Under the pieces are notes generated by a model, which saw nothing but the letters and a program-made list of their open reading frames with translations, was not told the DNA's origin and ran no database searches. From NCBI RefSeq assembly GCF_049445855.1, contig NZ_JBMSDV010000003.1, forward strand, positions 496,001-560,000: a stretch of DNA of 64,000 bases, written 5' to 3'. This document shows positions 32,988-42,644 of this stretch, one piece after another. Each line of letters begins with the position of its first letter. The first letter of the stretch is position 1. The position numbers and the translations under genes are program-made. This DNA comes from JAGOCV01 sp049445855 (GTDB lineage: Bacteria; Pseudomonadota; Gammaproteobacteria; Burkholderiales; Burkholderiaceae_C).

Positions 32988-33572
32988 ATGAAGAACGAAT
33001 CCATCCTGAGGCCGGCACTCGTGCTGTTCGCCGCCCTCACACTCGTGACCGGCGTGGCGTATCCGCTGGCCGTCACCGGCGCGGCGCAGGCCCTGTTCCC
33101 GCACGAAGCCGCAGGCAGCCTGGTGGTGAAGGACGGCAAGCCCGTCGGCTCTGCGCTGATCGGGCAGAACTTCACCGACCCGCGCCACTTCTGGGGCCGG
33201 CCGTCGGCGACGGCGCCCACGCCCTACAACGCGGCCGCGTCCGGCGGGTCCAACCTCGGCCCGCTCAACCCCGCGCTTCTCGATGCCGTGAAGGCGCGCG
33301 TCGCGGCGCTGCGCGCCGCCGATCCGGGCAACACGGCGCCGGTGCCGGTCGACCTGGTCACCGCCTCCGCGAGCGGGCTGGATCCGCACATCAGCCCGGC
33401 GGCAGCGCGCTATCAGGCGGCGCGCGTGGCGAAGGCGCGCGGTCTCGACCAGGGCCGGGTGATGGCGCTGGTCGAGCAGCATGTGCAGAAGCCGTGGCTC
33501 GCGGTGCTGGGCGATCCGCACGTCAACGTGCTGCAGCTCAACCTGGCGCTGGATGAGCTGGCTGCAAAGTAA
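32988..33572 (+). CDS. kdpC: K+-transporting ATPase subunit C
   Basis: Assembly subunit of Kdp, 194 aa. One N-terminal membrane helix (about 8-30: ALVLFAALTLVTGVAYPLAV) is followed by a periplasmic domain with GSALIGQNFTDPRHFWGRPS near residue 52 and ASGGSNLGPLNPALLDAV near 80. The conserved ending includes VEQHVQKPWLAVLGDPHVNV. AAGGAGA lies 7 bp before ATG 32988, and the kdpB stop is 11 bp upstream. A further small membrane frame and kdpD follow. Confidence 0.96.
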   Translation: MKNESILRPALVLFAALTLVTGVAYPLAVTGAAQALFPHEAAGSLVVKDGKPVGSALIGQNFTDPRHFWGRPSATAPTPYNAAASGGSNLGPLNPALLDAVKARVAALRAADPGNTAPVPVDLVTASASGLDPHISPAAARYQAARVAKARGLDQGRVMALVEQHVQKPWLAVLGDPHVNVLQLNLALDELAAK

Positions 33573-33587
33573 GCGGGCGACGATGTG

Positions 33588-33722
33588 ATGCTTCCCGACC
33601 TGCTGAGCGCGCTGCTTGCGCTGGCCGCCATGTTCACCCCCATGCTGATAGCATGGGCCTGCATTGCCTGGGACGCGCGACGCAGAGATCGTAACGAACA
33701 TGGAAGACCTCCAACGCCCTGA
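33588..33722 (+). CDS. Possible small membrane protein between kdpC and kdpD
   Basis: A 44-residue frame (ATG 33588, stop 33720-33722) encodes one hydrophobic helix, LLSALLALAAMFTPMLIAWA, followed by an arginine-rich tail WDARRRDRNEHGRPP. Helix and basic tail order fit an inner-membrane peptide of the KdpF kind. It starts 15 bp after kdpC and overlaps the first codons of kdpD in another frame. The ribosome site is weak. It may be a real peptide, a translational coupler for kdpD, or chance in the kdpC-kdpD gap. Confidence 0.35.
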   Translation: MLPDLLSALLALAAMFTPMLIAWACIAWDARRRDRNEHGRPPTP

Positions 33723-36405
33723 CCCCGACGCGCTGCTCGAGCAGTTGCGCCGGGAATCGGACGAGGCCCGTCGGGGACGGTTGCGCATCTACTTCGGGGC
33801 GAGTGCGGGCGTTGGCAAGACTTTCGCCATGCTGGGCGCCGCCCGCCGCGAACACCAGGCAGGGCGCGACATCCTCGTCGGTCTTGTCGAGACCCATGGA
33901 CGCAGCGAGACGGTGCAACTCACCGAAGGCCTGCCCACGCTGCCACTCAGGAAAGTCGACTACAACGGTCGCCAGTTGTCGGAGTTCGACCTCGACGCCG
34001 CATTGCAGCGTCGGCCCGACATCCTTCTGGTCGATGAGCTGGCGCATTCGAATGTGCAGGGTTCGCGCCACGCCAAGCGGTGGCAGGACGTTCAGGAACT
34101 GCTGGACGCCGGCATCGATGTGTGGTCCACGCTGAACGTCCAGCACCTCGAAAGCCTGAACGACACGGTTGGCGCGATCACCGGAATCCGCGTTCACGAG
34201 ACCGTGCCGGACACGGTGCTCGACGGTGCCGACGAAGTGGTGCTGGTGGACGTGACGCCCGACGAGCTGATCGCGCGGCTGAAAGCCGGCAAGGTCTACA
34301 TCGCACAGCAGGCAGAGCGCGCCACGCAGAATTTCTTCCGCAAGGGCAACCTGATCGCGCTGCGCGAGATCGCGCTGCGCCGCACGGCCGAGCACGTCGA
34401 GGACGACGTGCGCAGCTACCGCGTCGAGCAATCGATTTCGCCGGTGTGGAACACGGCGGGCGCCATCCTCGCGGCCGTCGGGCCGGACGAGGGCAACGAA
34501 CAGGTCGTGCGGGCCGCTGCGCGGCTTGCCGGGCGGCTGAACGTGCACTGGCATGCCGCCTATGTCGAGACGCCTGCGCTTCGACGGCTGCCCGCCGCGC
34601 AACGGGACCGCATCCTCGCCGTGCTGAAACTGGCGGAGGACCTCGGCGCCGGCAACGCCGTGCTTGCCGGCGCCGATGCGGCGAGCGAACTCGTGGCGCA
34701 CGCGCAGCGTCTCAATTGCTCGATCGTCATCACCGGCCGTCCGCGACGCGGGCGTTTCCTGTGGCCGGGTCGGGGCGTGCGAAGCCGCCTTTTCGCGCTC
34801 GCGCCGGACGTCGATGTCGTCGTCGTGGGCGGAGAGGGCAGCACGCGCCGCCTGGGCCGCATCGCTTCGAGCGAAGTGGACGAGGCGGTCGAAGCGACCG
34901 CAACCGGCTGGACGCGCCATCTGCCGCGCTACCTGTGGGCGGTGGCCTCCAGCGCGGCCATCACCCTGCTTGCCTCGCCGCTGCATGGCCGGCTCGACCA
35001 GGCCAACATCGCCATGCTGTTCCTGCTGGGCGTGGTGCTGGTTGCGCTGCGCTTCGGCCGCGGCGCGGCGGCATGGGCGGCCGTGCTGAACGTCGCGGCC
35101 TTCGACTTCTTTTTCGTGCCGCCGAGCTTTTCGTTCGCCGTGGCCGACGTGCAGTACCTGCTGACGTTCGCGGTGATGTTGGCGGTCGGCCTGATCACCG
35201 GGCAACTCACGGCGGGGCTGCGCTTCCAGGCCGACGTGGCCGCAAGCCGGGAGCGGCGCGCGCAATCGCTGTTTGCGCTCACACGGGAATTGTCCGGGGC
35301 GTTGATGGTCTCGCAGGTGGTGGAGCAGGGGGAGGCGGCGGTGCAGGCGCATTTCGGCGGGCAGGCCCTGGTGCTGTGCACCGACGCGCGCGACGAACTC
35401 GTGGTGGCCGGTCATGCGTCCGAAGGGTTCGATGCCAGCGTGGCGGACTGGGCGTTCCGCAACGGTCAGCCGGCGGGGCTGGCCACCGGAACGCTGTCGG
35501 CGCATACATGGCACTACGTGGCGCTGCGTGCCCCGATGCGCGTGCGCGGCGTGCTCGCGGTGAAACCTGCGCATCCGCGGTGGCTGTCGATCCCCGAGCA
35601 GCGCCAGCACCTGGAGACGCTGGCGCGCCAGATCGCCATTGCGCTGGAGCGTGTGCACTACGTCGAGGTGTCTCAGGGCGCGCTGGTGGAAATGGAGTCG
35701 GAACACCTTCGCAACGCGCTGCTGGCGTCGATGTCGCATGACATCCGCACGCCCCTGACGGCGCTGATGGGCCTGGCGGAAACGCTCGCTGTCTCCAGGC
35801 CGCTCACCGAAGCGCAGGCCGAATCGGCCCGGGCGCTGGTGAAGCAGGCCCGCGCGCTCTCGGGCCTGGTGAACAACCTGCTCGAAATGTCGCGCCTGCA
35901 AAGCGGCAGGATCAACCTGCGCATGGAATGGCAATCGCTGGAGGAAGTGGTCGGTACCGCGCTGCGCAACCTGCAGGCTGTGTTGGGCGAGCGCAAGGTG
36001 CAGATCGGCATCCCGGCGGACCTGCCGCTGGTGGAGTTCGACGCCACGCTGATGGAGCGCGTTCTGGCCAATCTCGTGGAGAACGCGGTCAAGCACGGCG
36101 AAGGCCTGATCCAACTGCGCGCGCACACCACGCCCGGCGAACTCGTCGTGAGCGTGCGCGACCACGGGCCCGGGCTTCCCGCCGCATTGCGTGGCCGCGA
36201 GCACGAACTGTTCGAGAAATTCACGCGGGGCGAGCCGGAGTCGTCGCGCCCCGGCGTGGGGCTCGGGCTGGCGATCTGCAAGACCATCGTGGAGGCGCAT
36301 GGTGGCCGCATCGCGGCGGCGAACGCGCCGGCGGGAGGAGCAGAATTCACGATCCACCTGCCCCGGCGCGAGCCGCCCGCATTGATCGCCGCACTTCCGG
36401 AATGA
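33700..36405 (+). CDS. kdpD: Sensor histidine kinase KdpD
   Basis: Membrane sensor of potassium limitation and turgor, 901 aa. Domains in order: the N-terminal KdpD domain with Walker A GASAGVGKT (about 33-41) and VDELAHSN near 114; a universal-stress-like domain (about 255-375); four close membrane helices, DUF4118 (about 410-510); a GAF-like region; the dimerisation domain with phosphorylated H680 in MSHDIRTPLTALMG; and the ATPase domain with NLVENAVKH near 792, RDHGPGLP near 823 and GVGLGLAICKTIVEAHGG near 853. ATG 33700 matches the usual N terminus; an in-frame TTG lies at 33664. kdpE overlaps its stop by 4 bp. Confidence 0.95.
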   Translation: MEDLQRPDPDALLEQLRRESDEARRGRLRIYFGASAGVGKTFAMLGAARREHQAGRDILVGLVETHGRSETVQLTEGLPTLPLRKVDYNGRQLSEFDLDAALQRRPDILLVDELAHSNVQGSRHAKRWQDVQELLDAGIDVWSTLNVQHLESLNDTVGAITGIRVHETVPDTVLDGADEVVLVDVTPDELIARLKAGKVYIAQQAERATQNFFRKGNLIALREIALRRTAEHVEDDVRSYRVEQSISPVWNTAGAILAAVGPDEGNEQVVRAAARLAGRLNVHWHAAYVETPALRRLPAAQRDRILAVLKLAEDLGAGNAVLAGADAASELVAHAQRLNCSIVITGRPRRGRFLWPGRGVRSRLFALAPDVDVVVVGGEGSTRRLGRIASSEVDEAVEATATGWTRHLPRYLWAVASSAAITLLASPLHGRLDQANIAMLFLLGVVLVALRFGRGAAAWAAVLNVAAFDFFFVPPSFSFAVADVQYLLTFAVMLAVGLITGQLTAGLRFQADVAASRERRAQSLFALTRELSGALMVSQVVEQGEAAVQAHFGGQALVLCTDARDELVVAGHASEGFDASVADWAFRNGQPAGLATGTLSAHTWHYVALRAPMRVRGVLAVKPAHPRWLSIPEQRQHLETLARQIAIALERVHYVEVSQGALVEMESEHLRNALLASMSHDIRTPLTALMGLAETLAVSRPLTEAQAESARALVKQARALSGLVNNLLEMSRLQSGRINLRMEWQSLEEVVGTALRNLQAVLGERKVQIGIPADLPLVEFDATLMERVLANLVENAVKHGEGLIQLRAHTTPGELVVSVRDHGPGLPAALRGREHELFEKFTRGEPESSRPGVGLGLAICKTIVEAHGGRIAAANAPAGGAEFTIHLPRREPPALIAALPE

Positions 36406-37130
36406 ATTCCTCGGCACCCATCGTCCTCATCATCGAAGATGAAGCGCAGATCCGGCGCTTCGTCCGCACCGTGCTGGAGGCAGAAGGCTGGCAGGTGTTC
36501 GAAGCTGCGACGAAGCAGCGCGGATTGATCGAGGCGGGCACGCGCCAGCCGACGCTGATCGTGCTCGACCTGGGCCTGCCCGATGGCGATGGCGTCGACC
36601 TGATCCGCGATGTCCGTGCGTGGTCGCAGGTGCCCATCGTGGTGCTGTCCGCCCGGACCGACGAAGCGGACAAGATCGTGGCGCTGGATGCCGGCGCTGA
36701 CGACTACCTGGCCAAGCCGTTCGGCACCGGCGAACTCCTCGCGCGGCTGCGCGCGAACCTGCGCCGCAACCGGGCTGCCACGGCCGGGGCGGGTGAGTCG
36801 CCGGCCGACCCCGTGTTCCGCTTCGGCGATGTCGAGATCGACCGCAATGCCCGCGTCGTGCGCAAGGCGGGCCAGGAAGTGCACCTGACGCCGACCGAAT
36901 ACCGCCTCCTGGGCGTGCTCATCGGCAATGCGGGCCGGGTGATGACGCACCGACAGCTCCTGCGGGAAGTGTGGGGACCATCGAGCACCGGACAGAGCCA
37001 CTACCTGCGCATCTACATGGGCCACCTGCGACAGAAGCTCGAGGCCGACCCGGCACAGCCCCGGCACCTGCTCACTGAAACGGCAGTGGGTTACAGGCTT
37101 GTTGTGTCTGGCGGCGATGGGACGGCCTGA
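36402..37130 (+). CDS. kdpE: Response regulator KdpE, OmpR family
   Basis: Transcription activator of kdp genes, 242 aa. Receiver domain with acidic residues in IIEDEAQI, phosphoacceptor D56 in LIVLDLGLPDGDG, threonine/serine in VLSARTDE and K105 in DYLAKPFG. C-terminal winged helix (about 140-235) with VHLTPTEYRLLGVLIGNAG and YLRIYMGHLRQKLE, ending ETAVGYRL. ATG 36402 overlaps the kdpD stop as ATGA. It is convergent with the Nudix/lactamase fusion gene 29 bp on; no terminator is evident between them. Confidence 0.96.
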   Translation: MNSSAPIVLIIEDEAQIRRFVRTVLEAEGWQVFEAATKQRGLIEAGTRQPTLIVLDLGLPDGDGVDLIRDVRAWSQVPIVVLSARTDEADKIVALDAGADDYLAKPFGTGELLARLRANLRRNRAATAGAGESPADPVFRFGDVEIDRNARVVRKAGQEVHLTPTEYRLLGVLIGNAGRVMTHRQLLREVWGPSSTGQSHYLRIYMGHLRQKLEADPAQPRHLLTETAVGYRLVVSGGDGTA

Positions 37131-37159
37131 GCGAAGGCGTACATTCGCGGAGAACGGAA

Positions 37160-38812
37160 TCAGAGGTTCGCCAACCCCATCGCCTCGATGCGCTTCACGT
37201 GCGCCAGCAGTGAACGTGAAGCAACGGGCCACATCCGCTCCGGCACATCGTCATACGCGAGCCTGACCCAGTCCTGCGTGCTTCCTTGAGGCATGGCGCG
37301 CATGGCCGCTGCCACCTTGGCCTCGCGCTTGAGCCTGTGGGCCTTCAGGTGGGAAATTACCTCGCCTGCAGCCCTGATGGCATAGCCGTGCGCCGGCAGG
37401 ATGAATTCGAGGCCGAGCGCTTCGCAGGTGGCCGACAGCTTGTCGAGCGAATCGAGGTAGTCGCTCATGTCCCCGTCCGGCGGGTTGATCACCGTCGTAC
37501 TGCCGTTGAGCACATGGTCGCCCGAGAACAGCAGGCCGTCTTCCAGCAGCGCAAGGCACACGTGGTTCGCCGCATGGCCAGGCGTGCGGATGGCGCGCAA
37601 GGTGTGTGTTGTGCCGTCGCGGCCGGTGAGCGCGAGCTCCCCGCCGTCGACCAGCTCGCGGTCGGGCGCGAAGCGGCTGTCGGGTCGCGCGGTGTCGGCC
37701 GACGGCACGCCGAGGATGGGTGGCTTGTCCTTGCACAGCGCTTGCAGCGGCCGCGCGCCGGGCGAATGGTCCGGATGCGAATGCGTGCACACGATGAAGC
37801 GGATGTTGCCGCCCGCGGCGCGCCAGATGCGCTCCAGATGCTCATCATCGACCGGGCCGGGGTCGATGGCGATGTAGCCGCTGTCCGGGTCGCCGACCAG
37901 ATAGCTGTTGGTTCCCGGGCCGGTCATGATGCCGGCGTTGGCGGCGGTCAGGCGCTGCACGTTCTTGAGCAGCGGGACAGGCCGTTCGTTCTGCCAGTCC
38001 AGTGCATGGATGATCTGGCCGTCGGGGCAGACCAGCGCAAGTTCACCATACGGATGGTCCTGCTCCATGAAGCGGGCTTCCTTGCCGTCGAGCAAACCGG
38101 CGCGCGGGCAACTGGTCCACAGCGGCTTCTCGCTGGCGCAGGCGGCGAGCACCTCGTCCACGGTCCTGAAATGCTGCAGCCGCTCCAGCGTGCGGATGGT
38201 CGGGAAGATGATGAAGAAGTCGCCCTTTGCATGGCGGGCCAGAGCGTCGGCGGGGCGCACCCAGACGGGTTCGAACTGTTCGGACTCGTCGGCCACGGGC
38301 TCCTGGCCTTCGGGCATGCGCGCGACGAGGAAGGGCACGTCGAAACGGCGCGGCAGGTCACGGTCGGTGATCCAGTGGGCCAGCACGTACACCGTGTCGG
38401 CCGCCAGCGTGAGGCCACGCGCCTGGCATTGCGACGCGAAGGTCTCGCCGGCGGGCGGTTTGCGGTCGAGCGATGCGATGTCCTGCGCGTTCGCGGCGCT
38501 GCCGTCCGCGCGGCGTGCCAGCAGGAGGCCGAGTTCCTCGAAGCTTTCGCGGATGGCGGCGATGGCCTGCGTCAGGTGCAGGCCGCTCTGCGTGGGGCGC
38601 TGCGCCGCGATCGCATGCGCCTGCTCGTCGGCCGGGTCGATGCCGCCGCCGGGGAACACATAGGCGCCGGGCGCGAAGCTGGCCGTCATCGAGCGGCGGG
38701 TCATCAGCACCTGCACGCCGTCGGGCGTGTCGCGCAGCAGGAGCACGGTGGCGGCAGGGCGCAGGGGTGCGGGTTCGCGTGAGGGGTACAGGAGTTGTGC
38801 GGGGCGGACCAT
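37160..38812 (-). CDS. Nudix hydrolase / metallo-beta-lactamase fusion protein
   Basis: Two-domain hydrolase of 550 aa. The N-terminal part (about 10-240) is Nudix-like, with VFPGGGIDPAD near residue 48 and the catalytic RESFEELGLLL near 85. An extra stretch separates the glycine and glutamate parts of the box, as in NUDT19-type CoA hydrolases. The C-terminal part (about 285-500) is a metallo-beta-lactamase fold with THSHPDHSPG, GHAANHVCLA and LFSGDHVLNGST as metal sites, close to LACTB2/glyoxalase II-like proteins. ATG 38812 or 38821 are both possible starts. It is divergent from dapF (52 bp). Substrates are unknown; acyl-CoA or thioester products are a reasonable guess. Confidence 0.87.
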   Translation of the reverse strand: MVRPAQLLYPSREPAPLRPAATVLLLRDTPDGVQVLMTRRSMTASFAPGAYVFPGGGIDPADEQAHAIAAQRPTQSGLHLTQAIAAIRESFEELGLLLARRADGSAANAQDIASLDRKPPAGETFASQCQARGLTLAADTVYVLAHWITDRDLPRRFDVPFLVARMPEGQEPVADESEQFEPVWVRPADALARHAKGDFFIIFPTIRTLERLQHFRTVDEVLAACASEKPLWTSCPRAGLLDGKEARFMEQDHPYGELALVCPDGQIIHALDWQNERPVPLLKNVQRLTAANAGIMTGPGTNSYLVGDPDSGYIAIDPGPVDDEHLERIWRAAGGNIRFIVCTHSHPDHSPGARPLQALCKDKPPILGVPSADTARPDSRFAPDRELVDGGELALTGRDGTTHTLRAIRTPGHAANHVCLALLEDGLLFSGDHVLNGSTTVINPPDGDMSDYLDSLDKLSATCEALGLEFILPAHGYAIRAAGEVISHLKAHRLKREAKVAAAMRAMPQGSTQDWVRLAYDDVPERMWPVASRSLLAHVKRIEAMGLANL

Positions 38813-38864
38813 GCGCACCATTATCGGCAGCCGGGGCTTCATCCACGAGGTGATAATCCCTGAC

Positions 38865-39749
38865 ATGCGAATCCGCTTTTCCAAGATGCAGGGCGCCGGC
38901 AATGATTTCGTCGTGCTCGACGAGACGCGCGGCCTGCTCGACCTGTCGGCCGCGCAATACCGCTTCCTCGCGGACCGCCATTTCGGCGTGGGTGCCGACC
39001 AGATCCTCTCAGTGCGGCCATCGCCGGCAGCGGGCATCGACTTCGAATACGCCATCCACAACGCCGACGGCGGCGAGGTGGAGCAGTGCGGCAACGGCGC
39101 GCGCTGCTTCGTGCGCTTCGTGCGCGACGCGGGTCTGACCACCAAGGACGCCGTGCGCGTGCAGACGCTGTCCGGCATCATCGAACCGCGCCTCAATGAA
39201 GACGGCCGCGTCACCGTCGACATGGGTGCGCCCGTCTTCGACCTGGCGCGCGTGCCCTTCGATGCCAGCGGCCTCCAGCCGGTCGAAGCAGGCGGCTGGG
39301 AAGCCTGGCCGCTCGTGCTGCCCGATGTGACCGCCACCGCCGTGCCGGTGTCGGTGCTGTCCATGGGCAACCCGCATGCGGTCCAGGTCGTGGCCGACGT
39401 GGACACCGCGCCCGTGGCCGTGCAGGGCCCGCTGATCGAAAGCCATGCGCGCTTTCCGCGCCGCGTCAACGCGGGCTTCATGCAGATCATCGGCCGCGAC
39501 CGGATCCGCCTGCGCGTTTACGAGCGCGGGGCTGGCGAAACGCTCGCTTGCGGCACCGGCGCCTGTGCGGCGGTCGTTGCGGGCATCCGCCGCGGCCTGC
39601 TCGACGCTCGCGTCGATGTCGAGACGCGCGGCGGTCTGCTGACCATCGAATGGGCGGGCGAAGGGCAGCCCGTGCTCATGACCGGCCCCGCCGTTACCGT
39701 ATTCCAGGGGGAAATCGACGTTCCCGACGACATCCCCGAACTTTCCTGA
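38865..39749 (+). CDS. dapF: Diaminopimelate epimerase
   Basis: Turns LL- into meso-diaminopimelate for lysine and peptidoglycan, without cofactor. 294 aa, family length. The two active cysteines are in QCGNGARCFVRF near residue 78 and LACGTGACAAVVAG near 228. The start MRIRFSKMQGAGNDFVVLD is typical, and GAGGTG stands 10 bp before ATG 38865. The product feeds MurE in the dcw cluster, whose DNPR motif selects meso-diaminopimelate. DUF484 and xerC follow in one unit, an arrangement common in proteobacteria. Confidence 0.97.
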   Translation: MRIRFSKMQGAGNDFVVLDETRGLLDLSAAQYRFLADRHFGVGADQILSVRPSPAAGIDFEYAIHNADGGEVEQCGNGARCFVRFVRDAGLTTKDAVRVQTLSGIIEPRLNEDGRVTVDMGAPVFDLARVPFDASGLQPVEAGGWEAWPLVLPDVTATAVPVSVLSMGNPHAVQVVADVDTAPVAVQGPLIESHARFPRRVNAGFMQIIGRDRIRLRVYERGAGETLACGTGACAAVVAGIRRGLLDARVDVETRGGLLTIEWAGEGQPVLMTGPAVTVFQGEIDVPDDIPELS

Positions 39750-39761
39750 ACACACCTTTTC

Positions 39762-40427
39762 ATGAATCCGATCACTGAAGACGACATCGCCAACTACCTG
39801 GTCCATACGCCCGACTTCTTCGAGCGCCATGCCCAGTTGCTGGCCAGCGTGCAACTGTCCAGCCCGCACGGTGGCCGTGCCGTGAGCCTGCAGGAACGCC
39901 AGGCCGAAATGCTCCGCGAGAAGATCAAGGCGCTGGAGCACCGCATCATGGACATGATCCGCAACAGCAACGAGAACATGATCATTGCGGACAAGCTGCA
40001 ACGCTGGATCCGCACGCTGCTGCTCACGCGTGAAGCGGAGATGCTGCCCGTGACCATCGTCGAGGAACTGAAGGAGCAGTTCCTCGTGCCACAGGCCGCC
40101 ATCAAGGTCTGGGGCGTGGCCGATGCGTTCGCCGGTTCTGCCTTCGCGCAGGGCGCAAGCGAAGACGCACGTTTGTTCGCGTCCTCGCTCACCACACCGT
40201 ATTGCGGCATGAACTCCGGCTTCGAGCCCGCCAACTGGCTGCCCGATCCGGGCTCGGCCATGTCGCTTGCGCTCATCCCGTTGCGTGCAGGCGCGGCGCC
40301 CCAGGCGTTCGGCCTGATCGTGTTGTCGTCGCCCGATCCACAGCGATTCAACAGCGAGATGGGCACCGATTTCCTCGAGCGCATTTCCGAGCTCGCCAGC
40401 GCCGCGCTCTCGCGCCTGCGCAGCTGA
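39762..40427 (+). CDS. DUF484 family protein
   Basis: Conserved GAF-like protein of 221 aa, usually encoded between dapF and xerC in proteobacteria; molecular role not established. Family marks are the start ITEDDIANYLVHTPDFFERH, the helix LQERQAEMLREKIKALEHRI (about 43-62, coiled-coil-like) and the GAF-like half from residue 85 with LALIPLRAG and FGLIVLSSPDPQRFNSEMG. ATG 39762 lies 12 bp after the dapF stop; xerC starts 8 bp after its own stop. No signal or membrane part. Confidence 0.93.
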   Translation: MNPITEDDIANYLVHTPDFFERHAQLLASVQLSSPHGGRAVSLQERQAEMLREKIKALEHRIMDMIRNSNENMIIADKLQRWIRTLLLTREAEMLPVTIVEELKEQFLVPQAAIKVWGVADAFAGSAFAQGASEDARLFASSLTTPYCGMNSGFEPANWLPDPGSAMSLALIPLRAGAAPQAFGLIVLSSPDPQRFNSEMGTDFLERISELASAALSRLRS

Positions 40428-40435
40428 CACCGCCC

Positions 40436-41370
40436 ATGTCCGGCGACGCCGCACTGATCGAACGCTACCTCGAACACGTGCGCGTCGGAAAGCGGCTGGC
40501 TGCCCGCACGGTCGAGTTGTATTCGCTCGACCTGCACAAGCTCGCCGACAACGCCACGCAGGCTGGCGTGCCGCTCGCACAGGTGCAGAACGCGCACATC
40601 CGCCGCTGGGTGGCGCAGATGCATGGGGCCGGCCGCAGCGGACGAGGCATTGCGCTCATCCTGTCGGGCTGGCGCGGCTTCTACACATGGCTGGGCCGCG
40701 AAGGTCTGGTGACCAGCAACCCCGTGCAGGACGTGCGTGCGCCGAAGGCACCCAAGCCCTTGCCCAAGGCGCTGGGCGTGGACGATGCCATGCAGTTCGC
40801 CGACGCGCGCGATCCCGAGGCCGACCCGTGGCTCGAAGCGCGTGACATCGCCATGATCGAACTCCTCTACGGCAGCGGCCTGCGCGTGGGCGAACTCGTG
40901 GGCCTCGATGTGACGGCAGGCGACGAAGCGCGGGGCTGGGTCGACATGCAGGAAGCGCAGGCACATGTGCTGGGCAAGGGCAGCAAGCGGCGCAGCGTGC
41001 CCGTGGGCTCGCAGGCGATGGACGCGTTGCGGGCATGGCTGGCCGCGCGCGATTCGAAGCCTGCCGCCGCCAGAACACAACCCGCACTCTTCATCGGCCG
41101 CAACGGCACGCGCCTTTCCGCGCAGGCCGTGTGGCAACGCCTCAAGCAGCGCAGCGCACGCGCCGGGCTCGCCGCGCCGGTGCATCCGCACATGCTGCGC
41201 CATTCGTTCGCCAGCCATGTGCTGCAGTCCAGCGGCGACCTGCGCGCCGTGCAGGAACTGCTGGGCCACGCGAACATCACCACCACGCAGGTCTACACAC
41301 GCCTGGACTTCCAGCATCTGGCCAAAGCCTACGATGCCGCGCATCCGCGCGCGCGGGCAACCCGAAAGAC

Positions 41371-41374
<4 letters not shown>
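40436..41374 (+). CDS. xerC: Tyrosine recombinase XerC
   Basis: Site-specific recombinase of 312 aa that acts with XerD at dif to resolve chromosome dimers at division. Catalytic residues are all present: R150 (YGSGLRVGEL), K184 (GKGSKRR), H252 and R255 (HMLRHSFASHVL), H278 (LLGHANITTTQ) and nucleophile Y287 (VYTRLDF). The N-terminal SAM-like core-binding domain covers about 5-95. The place after dapF and DUF484 marks it as XerC rather than XerD or an integrase. It overlaps the next gene as ATGA (41371-41374). Confidence 0.95.
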
Positions 41375-42576
<1,202 letters not shown>

Positions 42577-42644
42577 CCATGATCACGGCGCTGCCTTGCA
42601 ATCGGGCATAAACTCCCCAGCTTGCTGTTTTGGGGACCCCTTTC

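Noticed and set aside
29091..33018. Two long minus-strand open frames opposite kdpA and kdpB
   Set aside because: Both strands cannot code here. KdpA and KdpB carry all functional motifs, while the opposite frames are histidine/arginine-rich shadows.
33634..36417. A 927-codon open frame on the minus strand opposite kdpD
   Set aside because: It mirrors a well-supported kdpD frame. The encoded sequence is arginine/histidine/glutamine-rich without any known domain, the usual shadow of GC-rich codon bias.
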